This document shows, piece after piece, positions 16,968 to 25,496 of a stretch of DNA of 64,000 bases (the stretch's first letter is position 1; each line of letters opens with the position of its first letter). Source of the stretch: Pseudomonas fluorescens (GTDB lineage Bacteria > Pseudomonadota > Gammaproteobacteria > Pseudomonadales > Pseudomonadaceae); assembly GCF_900215245.1 (NCBI RefSeq), contig NZ_LT907842.1, positions 744,001-808,000 on the forward strand, written 5' to 3'. The position numbers and the translations under genes were made by a program. The notes beneath the pieces were generated by a model, which was not told where the DNA came from, made no database searches, and was given only the letters and a program-made list of their open reading frames with translations.

Positions 16968-17918
16968 TCAGACTTCGTCGGTAGTGGGCTTGGAGTGGTC
17001 CCGGCCGAGGCCTGAGACGTGCTGTTTTTCATCCGTGTGCGTGCTTTCATCAAAATCCTTTTCGCCTGGGTCCTTGCCTTCGGCGGACATGTGTTCGATC
17101 ACGGCATTCATCTCGGCCCCGAGCAACAGCACGGCGGCGGAAATATAGAAGTACAGCAGCAGGACAATAATCGCACCGATGCTGCCATACATGGCGTTGT
17201 AGTCGGCAAAGGTTTTGACGTAATAGCCAAACCCCAGGGAGGCAATAATCCACACCACCACGGCCAGCACCGAGCCGGGGGTGATGAAGCGGAATTTCTG
17301 CTGCACGTCAGGCATCACGTAGTACATGAGGGCCACCGCGAACATCAGCAAAATCACGATCAGCGGCCAGCGCAGGATGGTCCACAGCGTCACCACGAAT
17401 TCCTGCATGCCGATCTGCCCGGCGAGCCACTCCATCACCTGCGGGCCAAGCACCATCAGCGCGGCGGCGGCCAGCAACATGCCGGCGATGCCGACGGTGT
17501 AGAAAATCGACAGCGGGAAACGCTTCCAGATCGGCCGACCTTCGACCACATCGTAGGCGGCGTTCATCGCGCTCATCATCAACCGCACACCCGCCGACGC
17601 GGTCCACAAGGCGATCACGATACCCACGGACAGCAAGCCACCCTTGGATTGCTGCAACTGGTCGATCACCGGGTTGACCTGTTCCAGCGCCTGGGGCGGC
17701 AGCACCAGCTCCGACTGCATACGCAGCCAGGTGAAGAAGTCCGGCAGGTGCAGGAAACCAATCAGGGCGATAAGGAACAACAAGAAGGGAAACAGCGAGA
17801 ACAGCATCTGGTAGGCCAGTGCCGAGGCGTAGGTAGGCATTTCGTCATCGACGAATTCCTTGACGGTGCGCACCAACACTTTGTGGAGCTTGAGGCCGTC
17901 GAGTACCGGAAAAATCAT
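16968..17918 (-). CDS. YihY/BrkB-family inner-membrane protein
   Basis: The 316-residue protein has about six hydrophobic segments, for example LFSLFPFLLFLIALIGFL, LLSVGIVIALWTASAGVRLM and the C-terminal IGAIIVLLLYFYISAAVLLLG. ASALAYQMLFSLFPF near residue 30 is characteristic of the UPF0761/YihY family. The family was once called ribonuclease BN, a name now considered wrong; its role is uncertain and transport has been proposed. The tail after the last helix is hydrophilic and acidic. It is co-transcribed with def downstream. Confidence 0.88.
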   Translation of the reverse strand: MIFPVLDGLKLHKVLVRTVKEFVDDEMPTYASALAYQMLFSLFPFLLFLIALIGFLHLPDFFTWLRMQSELVLPPQALEQVNPVIDQLQQSKGGLLSVGIVIALWTASAGVRLMMSAMNAAYDVVEGRPIWKRFPLSIFYTVGIAGMLLAAAALMVLGPQVMEWLAGQIGMQEFVVTLWTILRWPLIVILLMFAVALMYYVMPDVQQKFRFITPGSVLAVVVWIIASLGFGYYVKTFADYNAMYGSIGAIIVLLLYFYISAAVLLLGAEMNAVIEHMSAEGKDPGEKDFDESTHTDEKQHVSGLGRDHSKPTTDEV

Positions 17919-18098
17919 AGCGTCTCCTTTCGCCGCATAAAGGGTGAGGTCGTGGGCGACTCAGGGGCCGTTTTCTACATCAAAGTAGACCATTTGGCGA
18001 CTTTGAAACAATTTCCAAACTTTAGTTGCACGCTTTACACAAAAACGGCCATCCGTGGATGGCCGTCGGGCTGCATGAATCCAGCCGGCGATTCAGTG

Positions 18099-18284
18099 TT
18101 ACTTGACGGCTTTTTTTACCGCATCTTTGGTGTCGCCGACGGCTTTTTCGACCTGACCTTTCTTCTCCTGCACGACACCTTCGGCGCGGAGTTTGTCGTT
18201 GCCGGTAACCTTGCCCACACCTTGCTTGATGTTGCCGACGAGTTCGTCTTTCAAACCTTTTGCCTTATCCGATGTGCTGCTCAT
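18099..18284 (-). CDS. CsbD-family stress protein
   Basis: The 61-residue hydrophilic protein has the CsbD pattern: [20 protein letters not shown], then [19 protein letters not shown]. CsbD proteins are general-stress-induced in many bacteria and have no defined activity. The ATG at 18284 follows a clear GGAG ribosome binding site; the in-frame upstream ATG at 18305 does not. Confidence 0.88.
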   Translation of the reverse strand: MSSTSDKAKGLKDELVGNIKQGVGKVTGNDKLRAEGVVQEKKGQVEKAVGDTKDAVKKAVK

Positions 18285-18483
18285 GGTATTTCTCCGAAAG
18301 AACAATCAAGGGTTTTGGTCACTACCTAAAGATTGACCCAAGGCCATTCGGCAGAGTTTCAATTATTTTCAGCGCGCATTTCATCGCCGGCGACAGGTTT
18401 GGCTTTATGTTTTGCCGCCAACCCACGAGAATGCCCGGCACATTCAGGCTATAACGCTGAATAACAGATCCCGTAGGAAGGTT

Positions 18484-18861
18484 ATGAAACTCAATAAAGC
18501 ACAGGCCATCGCCCGCAGAAACCAGGAACTGGGCGGTGCCGTACTCGGCGTCAACAACTGCCACTTCACTGACCTGGACAGCAAACGCAACATCTGGTGG
18601 TTCGACCTGCCGGTGGTGCGTATTGGTGTGGGGCAGTACGAGTGGATTCACCTGTTGATGCACAACGCCGAGACTGACCAGTTGCTGCACTTGAAGGTGC
18701 CGACGGCGTTCCTGCGTGAAAAGCTCGAAGGGCTGGTGGTGCGCAATGCGAACAAGCGCAAGCCGGAGATCACCCTGGAGCTGAGCGCCGACAAGGATTC
18801 GTTCCTCAAAGACGTGCGCCCGGCCGGTGCGGGCGTGAGCTTCGCGCAGTTTGCCGTGTAG
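18484..18861 (+). CDS. Hypothetical protein (125 aa)
   Basis: This soluble, mixed alpha/beta protein begins MKLNKAQAIARRNQELGG. A beta-rich middle (NIWWFDLPVVRIGVGQYEWI) leads to a basic segment (VVRNANKRKPEITLEL). An AGGAAGG ribosome binding site precedes the ATG at 18484. I recognise no domain. It may be a nucleic-acid or ligand-binding protein, but nothing in the sequence decides this. Confidence 0.7.
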   Translation: MKLNKAQAIARRNQELGGAVLGVNNCHFTDLDSKRNIWWFDLPVVRIGVGQYEWIHLLMHNAETDQLLHLKVPTAFLREKLEGLVVRNANKRKPEITLELSADKDSFLKDVRPAGAGVSFAQFAV

Positions 18862-18932
18862 CACACTCGGTCAATTACGGTGGGCGCTGGCAAGCCTGCT
18901 CCCACCGTGGATCGCATCCCAACCCAGGCATT

Positions 18933-18959
18933 AAAAAACCCCGCATGGCGGGGTTTTTT
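18933..18959. terminator. Bidirectional rho-independent terminator
   Basis: A perfect hairpin, AAACCCCGC-ATG-GCGGGGTTT, is flanked by A and T tracts on both sides. It can end both the plus-strand hypothetical gene (stop 18861) and the minus-strand fadD1 gene (stop 18966). Confidence 0.92.
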
Positions 18960-18965
18960 ATTCGG

Positions 18966-20657
18966 TTACTTTTTCAGGCCCAGCTTCTTCAGCTCTTCAT
19001 CGCGCAACTCACGGCGCAGGATCTTGCCCACGTTGGTGGTCGGCAACGCATCACGGAACTCAACGGCCTTGGGCACCTTGTAGCCGGTGACATTGGCGCG
19101 CATATGTTCCATCACCTGGTCCTTGGTCAGGGTAGCCCCTGGCTTGACCACGATGAAGATCTTGATGTGCTCCCCGGATTTCTCGTCCGGCACGCCAATG
19201 GCCGCGCACTGCAGCACGCCCGGCAGGGTCGCCAGCACGTCTTCCAGCTCGTTCGGATAAACGTTGAAACCGGAGACCAGAATCATGTCTTTCTTGCGAT
19301 CGACAATGCGCATGTAGCCGTCCGGCTGGATAATCGCGATGTCGCCGGTCTTCAACCAGCCTTCGCTGTCGAGGATCTCGGCGGTAGCGTCTTCGCGCTG
19401 CCAGTAGCCTTTCATCACCTGCGGGCCTTTGACGCACAGCTCGCCGATTTCGCCCAGGGCCAGTTCAACGCCGTCATCGGTAATGACTTTGCACACAGTA
19501 GACGGCACCGGAATGCCGATGGTGCCGATCTGGATGTTCTGGATCGGGTTGACCGTCGCCACCGGGCTGGTTTCGGTCATGCCGTAACCTTCGCAAATAT
19601 TGCAGCCGGTCACGTCCTTCCAACGTTCAGCAGCCGCCAGTTGCAAGGCCATGCCGCCGGACAGGGTGACTTTGAGCGCGGAGAAATCCAGCTTGCGGAA
19701 CGCTTCGTTGTTGCACAGCGCCACAAACAGCGTGTTCAGGCCGACAAAGCCGCTGAACTTCCACTTCGACAGTTCCTTGACCATCGCCGGCAGGTCGCGC
19801 GGGTTGCTGATCAGGATGTTGTGGTTGCCGATCAGCATCATCGCCATGCAATGAAAGGTGAAGGCATAGATGTGGTAAAGCGGCAGCGGCGTGATCAGGA
19901 TCTCGCAACCTTCATTGAGGTTGGAGCCCATCAGCGCCTTGCACTGCAGCATGTTGGCAACCAGGTTGCGGTGGGTGAGCATCGCGCCCTTGGCCACGCC
20001 GGTGGTGCCGCCGGTGTATTGCAGCACGGCAACATCGCCGCTGGCCGGGCTGGCATCATTGACCGGTTGGCCGTGCCCCTTGGCCAGCACGTCGTTGAAC
20101 TTGACCGCCTTGGGCAAGTGATAGGCCGGGACCATTTTTTTCACGTACTTGATGACGCTGTTGATCAGCAGGCGCTTGAACGGCGACAGCAGGTCAGCGA
20201 CTTCGGTGACGATCACGTGCTTGACGGCGGTCTTGGGCACGACTTTTTCAGCCAGGTGCGCCATGTTGGCCAGGCAAACCAGAGCCTTGGCTCCGGAATC
20301 ATTGAATTGGTGTTCCATTTCCCGCGCGGTGTACAGCGGGTTGGTGTTGACCACGATCAGGCCCGCACGAATGGCGCCGAACACGGCGACCGGGTATTGC
20401 AGGACATTGGGCAGTTGCACGGCGATTCGATCGCCAGGCTTCAAGTCGGTATGCTGTTGCAGGTAGGCGGCGAAAGCGCCGGACAATTCGTACAGTTCAC
20501 CGTAGGTGAGTGTCTTGCCCAGGTTGCTGAAAGCCGGTTTGTTGGCGAAGCGCTGGCAGGACTGTTTAAGTACCGCCTGAATATTTTGATACTCGTCTGG
20601 ATTGATGTCTGCAGCAATCCCGGCGGGGTACTTATCCTTCCAAAAGTCTTCGTTCAT
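18966..20657 (-). CDS. fadD1: Long-chain fatty acid--CoA ligase FadD1
   Basis: This 563-residue adenylate-forming enzyme activates fatty acids to acyl-CoA for beta-oxidation. The ATP/AMP signature YTGGTTGVAKGAMLTHRN lies near 205, YGMTETSPVATVNP near 340, and the FadD-type GWLKTGDIA and RKKDMILVSGFNVYPNE lie in the C-terminal part. Full length for FadD. It is followed upstream on the same strand by a second ligase, with a hydrolase and PhaJ-type hydratase next in line divergently, as I recall for the P. aeruginosa fadD1-fadD2 locus. A 17-bp dyad upstream of the start (20690-20706) may be an operator. Confidence 0.93.
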   Translation of the reverse strand: MNEDFWKDKYPAGIAADINPDEYQNIQAVLKQSCQRFANKPAFSNLGKTLTYGELYELSGAFAAYLQQHTDLKPGDRIAVQLPNVLQYPVAVFGAIRAGLIVVNTNPLYTAREMEHQFNDSGAKALVCLANMAHLAEKVVPKTAVKHVIVTEVADLLSPFKRLLINSVIKYVKKMVPAYHLPKAVKFNDVLAKGHGQPVNDASPASGDVAVLQYTGGTTGVAKGAMLTHRNLVANMLQCKALMGSNLNEGCEILITPLPLYHIYAFTFHCMAMMLIGNHNILISNPRDLPAMVKELSKWKFSGFVGLNTLFVALCNNEAFRKLDFSALKVTLSGGMALQLAAAERWKDVTGCNICEGYGMTETSPVATVNPIQNIQIGTIGIPVPSTVCKVITDDGVELALGEIGELCVKGPQVMKGYWQREDATAEILDSEGWLKTGDIAIIQPDGYMRIVDRKKDMILVSGFNVYPNELEDVLATLPGVLQCAAIGVPDEKSGEHIKIFIVVKPGATLTKDQVMEHMRANVTGYKVPKAVEFRDALPTTNVGKILRRELRDEELKKLGLKK

Positions 20658-20689
20658 GGAAGCCCACTCCTCAGCGACGCGAATTCATC

Positions 20690-20706
20690 ATCGCATTTGA
20701 TGCGAT
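20690..20706. promoter_or_regulatory. Palindrome upstream of fadD1
   Basis: The 17-base sequence ATCGCAT-TTG-ATGCGAT is a perfect 7-bp dyad with a 3-base centre, 33 to 49 bases before the fadD1 start. Its position fits an operator for a TetR- or GntR-type regulator of fatty acid genes. It does not match the PsrA consensus as I know it, and no regulator is adjacent. Confidence 0.4.
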
Positions 20707-20932
20707 TATTATTGGTGTATGTTTTTTTAGGTGAGTCTGGCGCTTTCAAGCAGGCCGAGAAGTCACAAAGCGCGCCGAGAGTAGCAGCTTTGCCAGAGGC
20801 CGACTAGAGCCAAAAGAGGGCCCTACAGTCATAAACATGACTCAAGAATATCTAATGGTCATTTTTAGAGCAAAGATTCTATAAGCCTGGATAGCGCTCT
20901 GGAATGGGCCTTCCAGCACAATAAATACCAAT

Positions 20933-21020
20933 GTGGGAGCGGGCTTGCTCGCGAATGCGGTGCTTCAGTCGATACATCTGGTGACTGATACACCGCATTC
21001 GCGAGCAAGCCCGCTCCCAC
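20933..21020. repeat. REPIN in the fadD1-fadD2 gap
   Basis: GTGGGAGCGGGCTTGCTCGC at 20933 with its inverted partner ending at 21020. It occupies most of the second half of the 384-base gap between fadD2 (upstream) and fadD1. The rest of the gap holds the fadD1 upstream region. The hairpin could reduce read-through from fadD2. Confidence 0.9.
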
Positions 21021-21041
21021 ACTTTTTAAACGCACTTCATA

Positions 21042-22730
21042 TCAAGCGATGTCGCGCAGCTCCCGCCGCAGGATCTTGCCCACCGGCGTCATCGGCAACG
21101 ACTCGCGCAACACAATATGCTTGGGCACCTTGTACCCGGTGAAATTGGTCTTGCAGTACGCCTTCAGCTCTTCAAGGCTCACGCCCTGCGCACGCGCCAC
21201 CACAAACAGTTTCACCGCCTCCCCGGTGCGATCATCCGGTACGCCGATCACAGCGCAGTTGGCTACCGCCGGGTGGGCCATCACCACGTCTTCGATCTCG
21301 TTGGGGTACACGTTAAAGCCCGAGACGATGATCAGGTCTTTCTTGCGATCAACAATGCTCACGAACCCATCGGCATCGATTACCGCGATGTCACCGGTTT
21401 TCAGCCAGCCCTCGGCGTCGAGTGTCTCGGCGGTGGCCACCGGTTGCTGCCAGTAGCCCTTCATCACCTGCGGCCCCTTGATGCACAGCTCGCCGCGCTC
21501 ACCGAACGGCAGCTCGCGCCCTTCGTCGTCGATAACTTTCATCGCCGTGCCCGGCACCGGCACACCCACGGTCCCCAGGCGCGACTGGCTGCCATAGGGG
21601 TTGGTGCTGGCCACCGGGGAGGTTTCGGTCAGGCCGTAGCCTTCGCCGATGGAACAACCAGTCAACGCTTTCCAACGCTCGGCCGTGGCCTTGACCAGTG
21701 CCGTGCCGCCGGAGTTGGTGATCTTGAGACGGGAAAAATCCAGGGTCTTGAAATCCGGGTGGTCCATGAGCGCCACAAACAACGTGTTCAGCCCCAACAG
21801 GCAGGAGAACCGCCACTTTTTCAGTTCCTTGATGAAGCCGCCGATGTCCCGCGGGTTGGTGATCAGCACGTTGTGGTTGCCAGTCACCATCATGCACATG
21901 CAGTTCGCCGTGAATGCATAGATGTGGTACAGCGGCAGCGGCGCGATCATCACCTCCTGGCCTTCTTTCACCAGCGGCTGGCCGTCGTCGGTGAGTTGGG
22001 ACATGCACGCCCGCGCCTGCTGCATATTGGCGACCAGGTTGCCATGGGTGAGCATCGCGCCCTTGGCCAGGCCGGTGGTGCCGCCGGTGTATTGCAGCAC
22101 AGCGATGTCATCCAGGGTCACCGGATGCCGAATCAGGCCCTGCCCTGCGCCCATGCGCAGCGCGCGCTTGAACGATACCGCCCGTGGCAGGTGGTAGGCC
22201 GGGACCATTTTCTTGACTTTGTCGACCACGGTGTTGATCAGCCAGCCCTTGGCCGCCGGCATGAAGTCGCCCATCTTGGCTTCGATGAGGTAGTCGATCT
22301 CGGTATCGGCGCACACTTCCTGCACGCGCGAACCGAACAGGTTGAGGTAGACCAGCGCACGAATACCGGCGTCCTTGAACTGGTGGCGCATCTCACGCGG
22401 AGTGTACAGAGGGTTGGTGTTGACCACGATGAGCCCGGCACGCAACGCGCCAAACACCGCAATCGGGTAATGCAGCACGTTGGGCATCTGCACCGCTATG
22501 CGCTCGCCAGGCTTGAGGTCGGTGTGCTGTTGCAGGTAGCTGGCGAACGCCGCACTTTGGCGCTCAAGCTCGGCGTAAGTCAGGGTGATGCCCATGTTGC
22601 TGAATGCCGGACGGTCGGCAAAAGCCTTGCAGGAACGCTCGAAGACTTCGATCACCGACTTGTAGGTGGTGAGGTCGATGTCATGGGGAACGCCCGCCGC
22701 GCGTTTGTCATTCCAGAAATCAGGTTGCAT
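21042..22730 (-). CDS. fadD2: Long-chain fatty acid--CoA ligase FadD2
   Basis: This 562-residue paralogue of FadD1 is colinear throughout. Shared features are the start MQPDFWNDKRAAGVPHDID, YTGGTTGLAKGAMLTHGN, YGLTETSPVASTNP, GWLKTGDIAV and RKKDLIIVSGFNVYPNE. It activates fatty acids with ATP and CoA at the inner membrane. The two ligases are close enough in sequence to be a tandem duplication that has diverged, and in P. aeruginosa they are reported to differ in chain-length preference. The stop lies 22 bases from a REPIN. Confidence 0.93.
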   Translation of the reverse strand: MQPDFWNDKRAAGVPHDIDLTTYKSVIEVFERSCKAFADRPAFSNMGITLTYAELERQSAAFASYLQQHTDLKPGERIAVQMPNVLHYPIAVFGALRAGLIVVNTNPLYTPREMRHQFKDAGIRALVYLNLFGSRVQEVCADTEIDYLIEAKMGDFMPAAKGWLINTVVDKVKKMVPAYHLPRAVSFKRALRMGAGQGLIRHPVTLDDIAVLQYTGGTTGLAKGAMLTHGNLVANMQQARACMSQLTDDGQPLVKEGQEVMIAPLPLYHIYAFTANCMCMMVTGNHNVLITNPRDIGGFIKELKKWRFSCLLGLNTLFVALMDHPDFKTLDFSRLKITNSGGTALVKATAERWKALTGCSIGEGYGLTETSPVASTNPYGSQSRLGTVGVPVPGTAMKVIDDEGRELPFGERGELCIKGPQVMKGYWQQPVATAETLDAEGWLKTGDIAVIDADGFVSIVDRKKDLIIVSGFNVYPNEIEDVVMAHPAVANCAVIGVPDDRTGEAVKLFVVARAQGVSLEELKAYCKTNFTGYKVPKHIVLRESLPMTPVGKILRRELRDIA

Positions 22731-22952
22731 TATTCTTGTCCTCTTACCTGAGTGTGTCCGGCCGCTGCAGCTGTAAAAAACCGGCTGCGATAAAAAGCGG
22801 AGCTTTGAGGACGGTAGCAGCTATGGCCAATCAGGCAAATACAGGAAACAGCGTCATCAATTGCGTGAATCTTCGTACAAGGGCCTGCACAGATCAAACG
22901 CACGCCTGGGGATGAGCTATACACTGCAACGACCTCGAGCAAAGGAAGCGCC

Positions 22953-23897
22953 ATGAACCACCGCACCTTCTGGCTGACCGCGAATGACCGCAGCCGCCTG
23001 TACGTCAATCAATGGCTGCCGGAAGGCCCGGCCAAGGCCATGATCATGCTGTCCCACGGCATGGCCGAGCACAGCGGGCGTTATGCGCGCCTGGCCGACG
23101 CGTTGTGCGCCGCCGGCTATGGCGTGTATGCGCTGGACCAGCGCGGCCATGGCCGCACCGCCGATGAGGGCACGCTGGGCCTCTACGCCGAGAAGGATGG
23201 GTGGAACAAGGTGGTCGGCGACCTTGCCAGCCTGAACCAGCACATTGGCCAACAGCATCCGGGGCTGCCGATCATGCTGCTGGGGCACAGCATGGGCAGC
23301 TATATCGCCCAGGCCTACCTGGTGCATCACAGCGCCAGCTTGAAGGGCGTGATTCTCAGCGGTTCGAATTTCCAGCCGGTGGCGCTGTACCGCGCGGCCG
23401 CCGTGATCGCCCGCCTCGAACGCGCACGCCAAGGCTTGCGTGGGCGCAGTGCACTGATCGAGTTCCTGTCATTCGGCTCGTTCAACAAAGCGTTCAAGCC
23501 CAACCGCACGGCGTTTGATTGGCTCAGCCGCGACCCGAATGAAGTCGATAAATACATCAACGACCCGCTGTGTGGATTCCGCTGCACCAACCAGCTGTGG
23601 ATCGACTTGCTGGGCGGCTTGCAGCAAATCAGCAAAGCGTCCAATCTCGAACAGATCGTCCCGGGCCTGCCGATCCTGGTGTTGGGCGGAGAATGTGATC
23701 CGGTGAGTGAAGGCAAGCGTCTCAAAAACCTGGCCCACGCATTGCGCGAAGCCGGCTGCCAGAACCTGCAACTGAATATTTATCCGCAGGCACGCCATGA
23801 AGTGTTCAATGAAACCAACCGCGATGAAGTCACTGCGGATGTACTGACGTGGCTAGACCAGACGCTGGCGCTGCACAGCCCGACCCGCTGCGAATAA
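22953..23897 (+). CDS. Alpha/beta hydrolase, lysophospholipase/monoglyceride lipase type
   Basis: The 314-residue protein has the serine-hydrolase fold: LSHGMAEHSGRYARLADAL near the N-terminus, DQRGHGRT, and the nucleophile elbow GHSMGS with S113. LVLGGECDPVSEG supplies the likely acid residue and QARHEVFNE the catalytic histidine. It lacks a signal peptide. It probably hydrolyses monoacylglycerol or lysophospholipid, feeding fatty acids to the adjacent ligases. It is divergent from fadD2 with a 222-base gap. Confidence 0.85.
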   Translation: MNHRTFWLTANDRSRLYVNQWLPEGPAKAMIMLSHGMAEHSGRYARLADALCAAGYGVYALDQRGHGRTADEGTLGLYAEKDGWNKVVGDLASLNQHIGQQHPGLPIMLLGHSMGSYIAQAYLVHHSASLKGVILSGSNFQPVALYRAAAVIARLERARQGLRGRSALIEFLSFGSFNKAFKPNRTAFDWLSRDPNEVDKYINDPLCGFRCTNQLWIDLLGGLQQISKASNLEQIVPGLPILVLGGECDPVSEGKRLKNLAHALREAGCQNLQLNIYPQARHEVFNETNRDEVTADVLTWLDQTLALHSPTRCE

Positions 23898-23968
23898 TTT
23901 TCCGTATAAAGTCAAACACTTATCATCAGCCAATTTAATTACCGATTAGCCACAGGATGTACCTTTAG

Positions 23969-24439
23969 ATGACTCAGGTTACCAACACCCCGTACGAAGC
24001 CCTCGAAGTTGGCCAGACCGCCAGTTACAGCAAGACCGTCGAGGAGCGCGACATCCAGCTGTTCGCCGCCATGTCCGGTGACCATAACCCCGTGCACCTG
24101 GATGCCGAGTACGCCAAGGCGACCATGTTCAAGGAGCGTATCGCCCACGGCATGTTCAGCGGCGCCCTGATCAGCGCGGCCGTTGCCTGCGAGTTGCCTG
24201 GGCCGGGCACCATCTATATCGGCCAGCAGATGACCTTCCAGAAGCCGGTAAAAATCGGCGACACCCTGACCGTGCGTCTGGAAATCCTCGAAAAGCTGCC
24301 AAAATTTCGCGTCCGCATTGCCACCCGTGTCTTCAACCAGCGCGATGAGCTGGTGGTCGATGGCGAGGCGGAAATCCTCGCGCCACGCAAGCAGCAGGTC
24401 GTGACCCTGACCGAGCTGCCGCCGATCAGCATCGGCTGA
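23969..24439 (+). CDS. phaJ1: R-specific enoyl-CoA hydratase (MaoC family)
   Basis: This 156-residue single-hotdog protein has the PhaJ catalytic pair, D38 and H43 in SGDHNPVHLD, followed by the hydratase-2 stretch RIAHGMFSGALISA. It hydrates trans-2-enoyl-CoA to the R-3-hydroxyacyl-CoA used for medium-chain PHA synthesis. Length and neighbourhood (fadD1, fadD2, lipase) match PhaJ1 of P. aeruginosa. It lies 71 bases downstream of the hydrolase gene and is followed by a REPIN. Confidence 0.88.
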   Translation: MTQVTNTPYEALEVGQTASYSKTVEERDIQLFAAMSGDHNPVHLDAEYAKATMFKERIAHGMFSGALISAAVACELPGPGTIYIGQQMTFQKPVKIGDTLTVRLEILEKLPKFRVRIATRVFNQRDELVVDGEAEILAPRKQQVVTLTELPPISIG

Positions 24440-24469
24440 TTGCAGCGTCAAGGTTAATACCAAGCACAT

Positions 24470-24557
24470 GTGGGAGCGGGCTTGCTCGCGAAAGCGGTGG
24501 GTCAGTCACCTGAGAGGTTGACTGACCCACCGTCTTCGCGGGCAAGCCCGCTCCCAC
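24470..24557. repeat. REPIN (inverted REP doublet)
   Basis: GTGGGAGCGGGCTTGCTCGC at 24470, partner ending CTCCCAC at 24557; the right arm reads CGCGGGCAAG rather than CGCGAGCAAG. It lies between the convergent phaJ1 and DUF2383 genes. Confidence 0.9.
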
Positions 24558-24576
24558 ATTTGTTACACAGCAGGCC

Positions 24577-25044
24577 TTACGACTGAGCGCGAGCCTGGTT
24601 ACGCAGGGCTTTCACCTGGTCGTGGTTGCGTTGTGCGCCGTGGAACTGACGCTCAACCAGGTCACGAATACCCAGCAGGTTGTGCTTGTTGATCTTCTCG
24701 ATCGCTTCCTTGTAAGCCTTCAGTGCGTGGTCTTCACCGCGCTCGGCTTCGTTCAGGACAGCCTCTTCATCTTTACCGGTCACCAGGGACTTCACGTCAA
24801 CCCAGCCACGGTGCAAGGCGCCGGCAACCGAACCGGAATTTTCCGGGTCGCCGCCCAGGGCTTTCACAGCGGTTTGCAATTCGGCGGCAGCGGTGGCGCA
24901 GTCGGTGGAGCGCTTGACGAACAGGGCTTTAAGCTCTGGGTGCTTGATGTCTTCAGCACAGGTAGCGAAGCCTTTCTGGCCGTCTTTGCTGGTCTCGATC
25001 AGGTCGTTCAGTACGGAGATCGATTCTTTATTGATGTCAGTCAT
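24577..25044 (-). CDS. PA2169-type DUF2383 four-helix-bundle protein
   Basis: The 155-residue all-helical protein starts MTDINKESISVLNDLIETSKDG. It has a ferritin-like spacing of acidic residues: NEAERGEDHALKAYKEAIEK in the third helix and LVERQFHGAQRNHDQVK in the fourth. The family is a ferritin-like bundle of unknown role, often stress-associated. The ATG at 25044 is preceded by AAGGAATTGAAAA. The region upstream is AT-rich (25080-25160), probably its promoter. Confidence 0.85.
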   Translation of the reverse strand: MTDINKESISVLNDLIETSKDGQKGFATCAEDIKHPELKALFVKRSTDCATAAAELQTAVKALGGDPENSGSVAGALHRGWVDVKSLVTGKDEEAVLNEAERGEDHALKAYKEAIEKINKHNLLGIRDLVERQFHGAQRNHDQVKALRNQARAQS

Positions 25045-25248
25045 TTTTCAATTCCTTGTGCGGGTTAAGAAAGGTGTCTTAGTAATTGCAGCGCCCGTGC
25101 CAAGTTTTTGAAAAAGTATTTTTCTTTATTTTTCAATAACTTAAAAATTAATGAACCATCTGTATGTACGTTATTTGCATGATCTGTCATTTGGCCTTCA
25201 TGCAGAATGCCTGTATTTTCCAAGGTCTCGACTCAAACACTGAAGCCC

Positions 25249-25485
25249 ATGAACCCCGAAAAACTCGAACTGCTGATCACCCGAGAAATGCCCTTCGGCA
25301 AATACAAGGGACGGATCATCGCCGACCTGCCCGGCCCCTACCTGAACTGGTTTGCCCGTGAAGGTTTCCCCCACGGCGAGCTGGGCGGTTTGCTGGCCTT
25401 GATGCAGGAAATCGATCACAACGGCCTGTCCGAATTATTGGAACCTCTACGCGTAAAACACGGTAAACCCGCCCCTCGCCATTAA
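25249..25485 (+). CDS. DUF3820-family protein
   Basis: The 78-residue protein has the family core MPFGKYKGRIIADLPGPYLNW, where GKYKG resembles a nucleic-acid- or ligand-binding turn, then FPHGELGGLLALMQEIDHNGL. The Pfam family is described as putative quorum-sensing-regulated virulence factor, a name based on a P. aeruginosa member. The start at 25249 is chosen because the fold begins there; its ribosome binding site is weak. The aminotransferase gene follows after 11 bases, so they are probably co-transcribed. Confidence 0.8.
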   Translation: MNPEKLELLITREMPFGKYKGRIIADLPGPYLNWFAREGFPHGELGGLLALMQEIDHNGLSELLEPLRVKHGKPAPRH

Positions 25486-25496
25486 GAGCCCACGCC

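Noticed and set aside
17019..18329. Long plus-strand reading frame of 436 codons
   Set aside because: It is antisense to the BrkB-family gene and CsbD gene, with histidine- and glutamine-rich shadow composition typical of high-GC antisense frames.
18945..20807. Plus-strand reading frame of 620 codons
   Set aside because: Antisense of fadD1, histidine/glutamine-rich shadow; FadD1 on the minus strand has all motifs.
21117..22751. Plus-strand reading frame of 544 codons
   Set aside because: Antisense of fadD2, same composition as other shadows.
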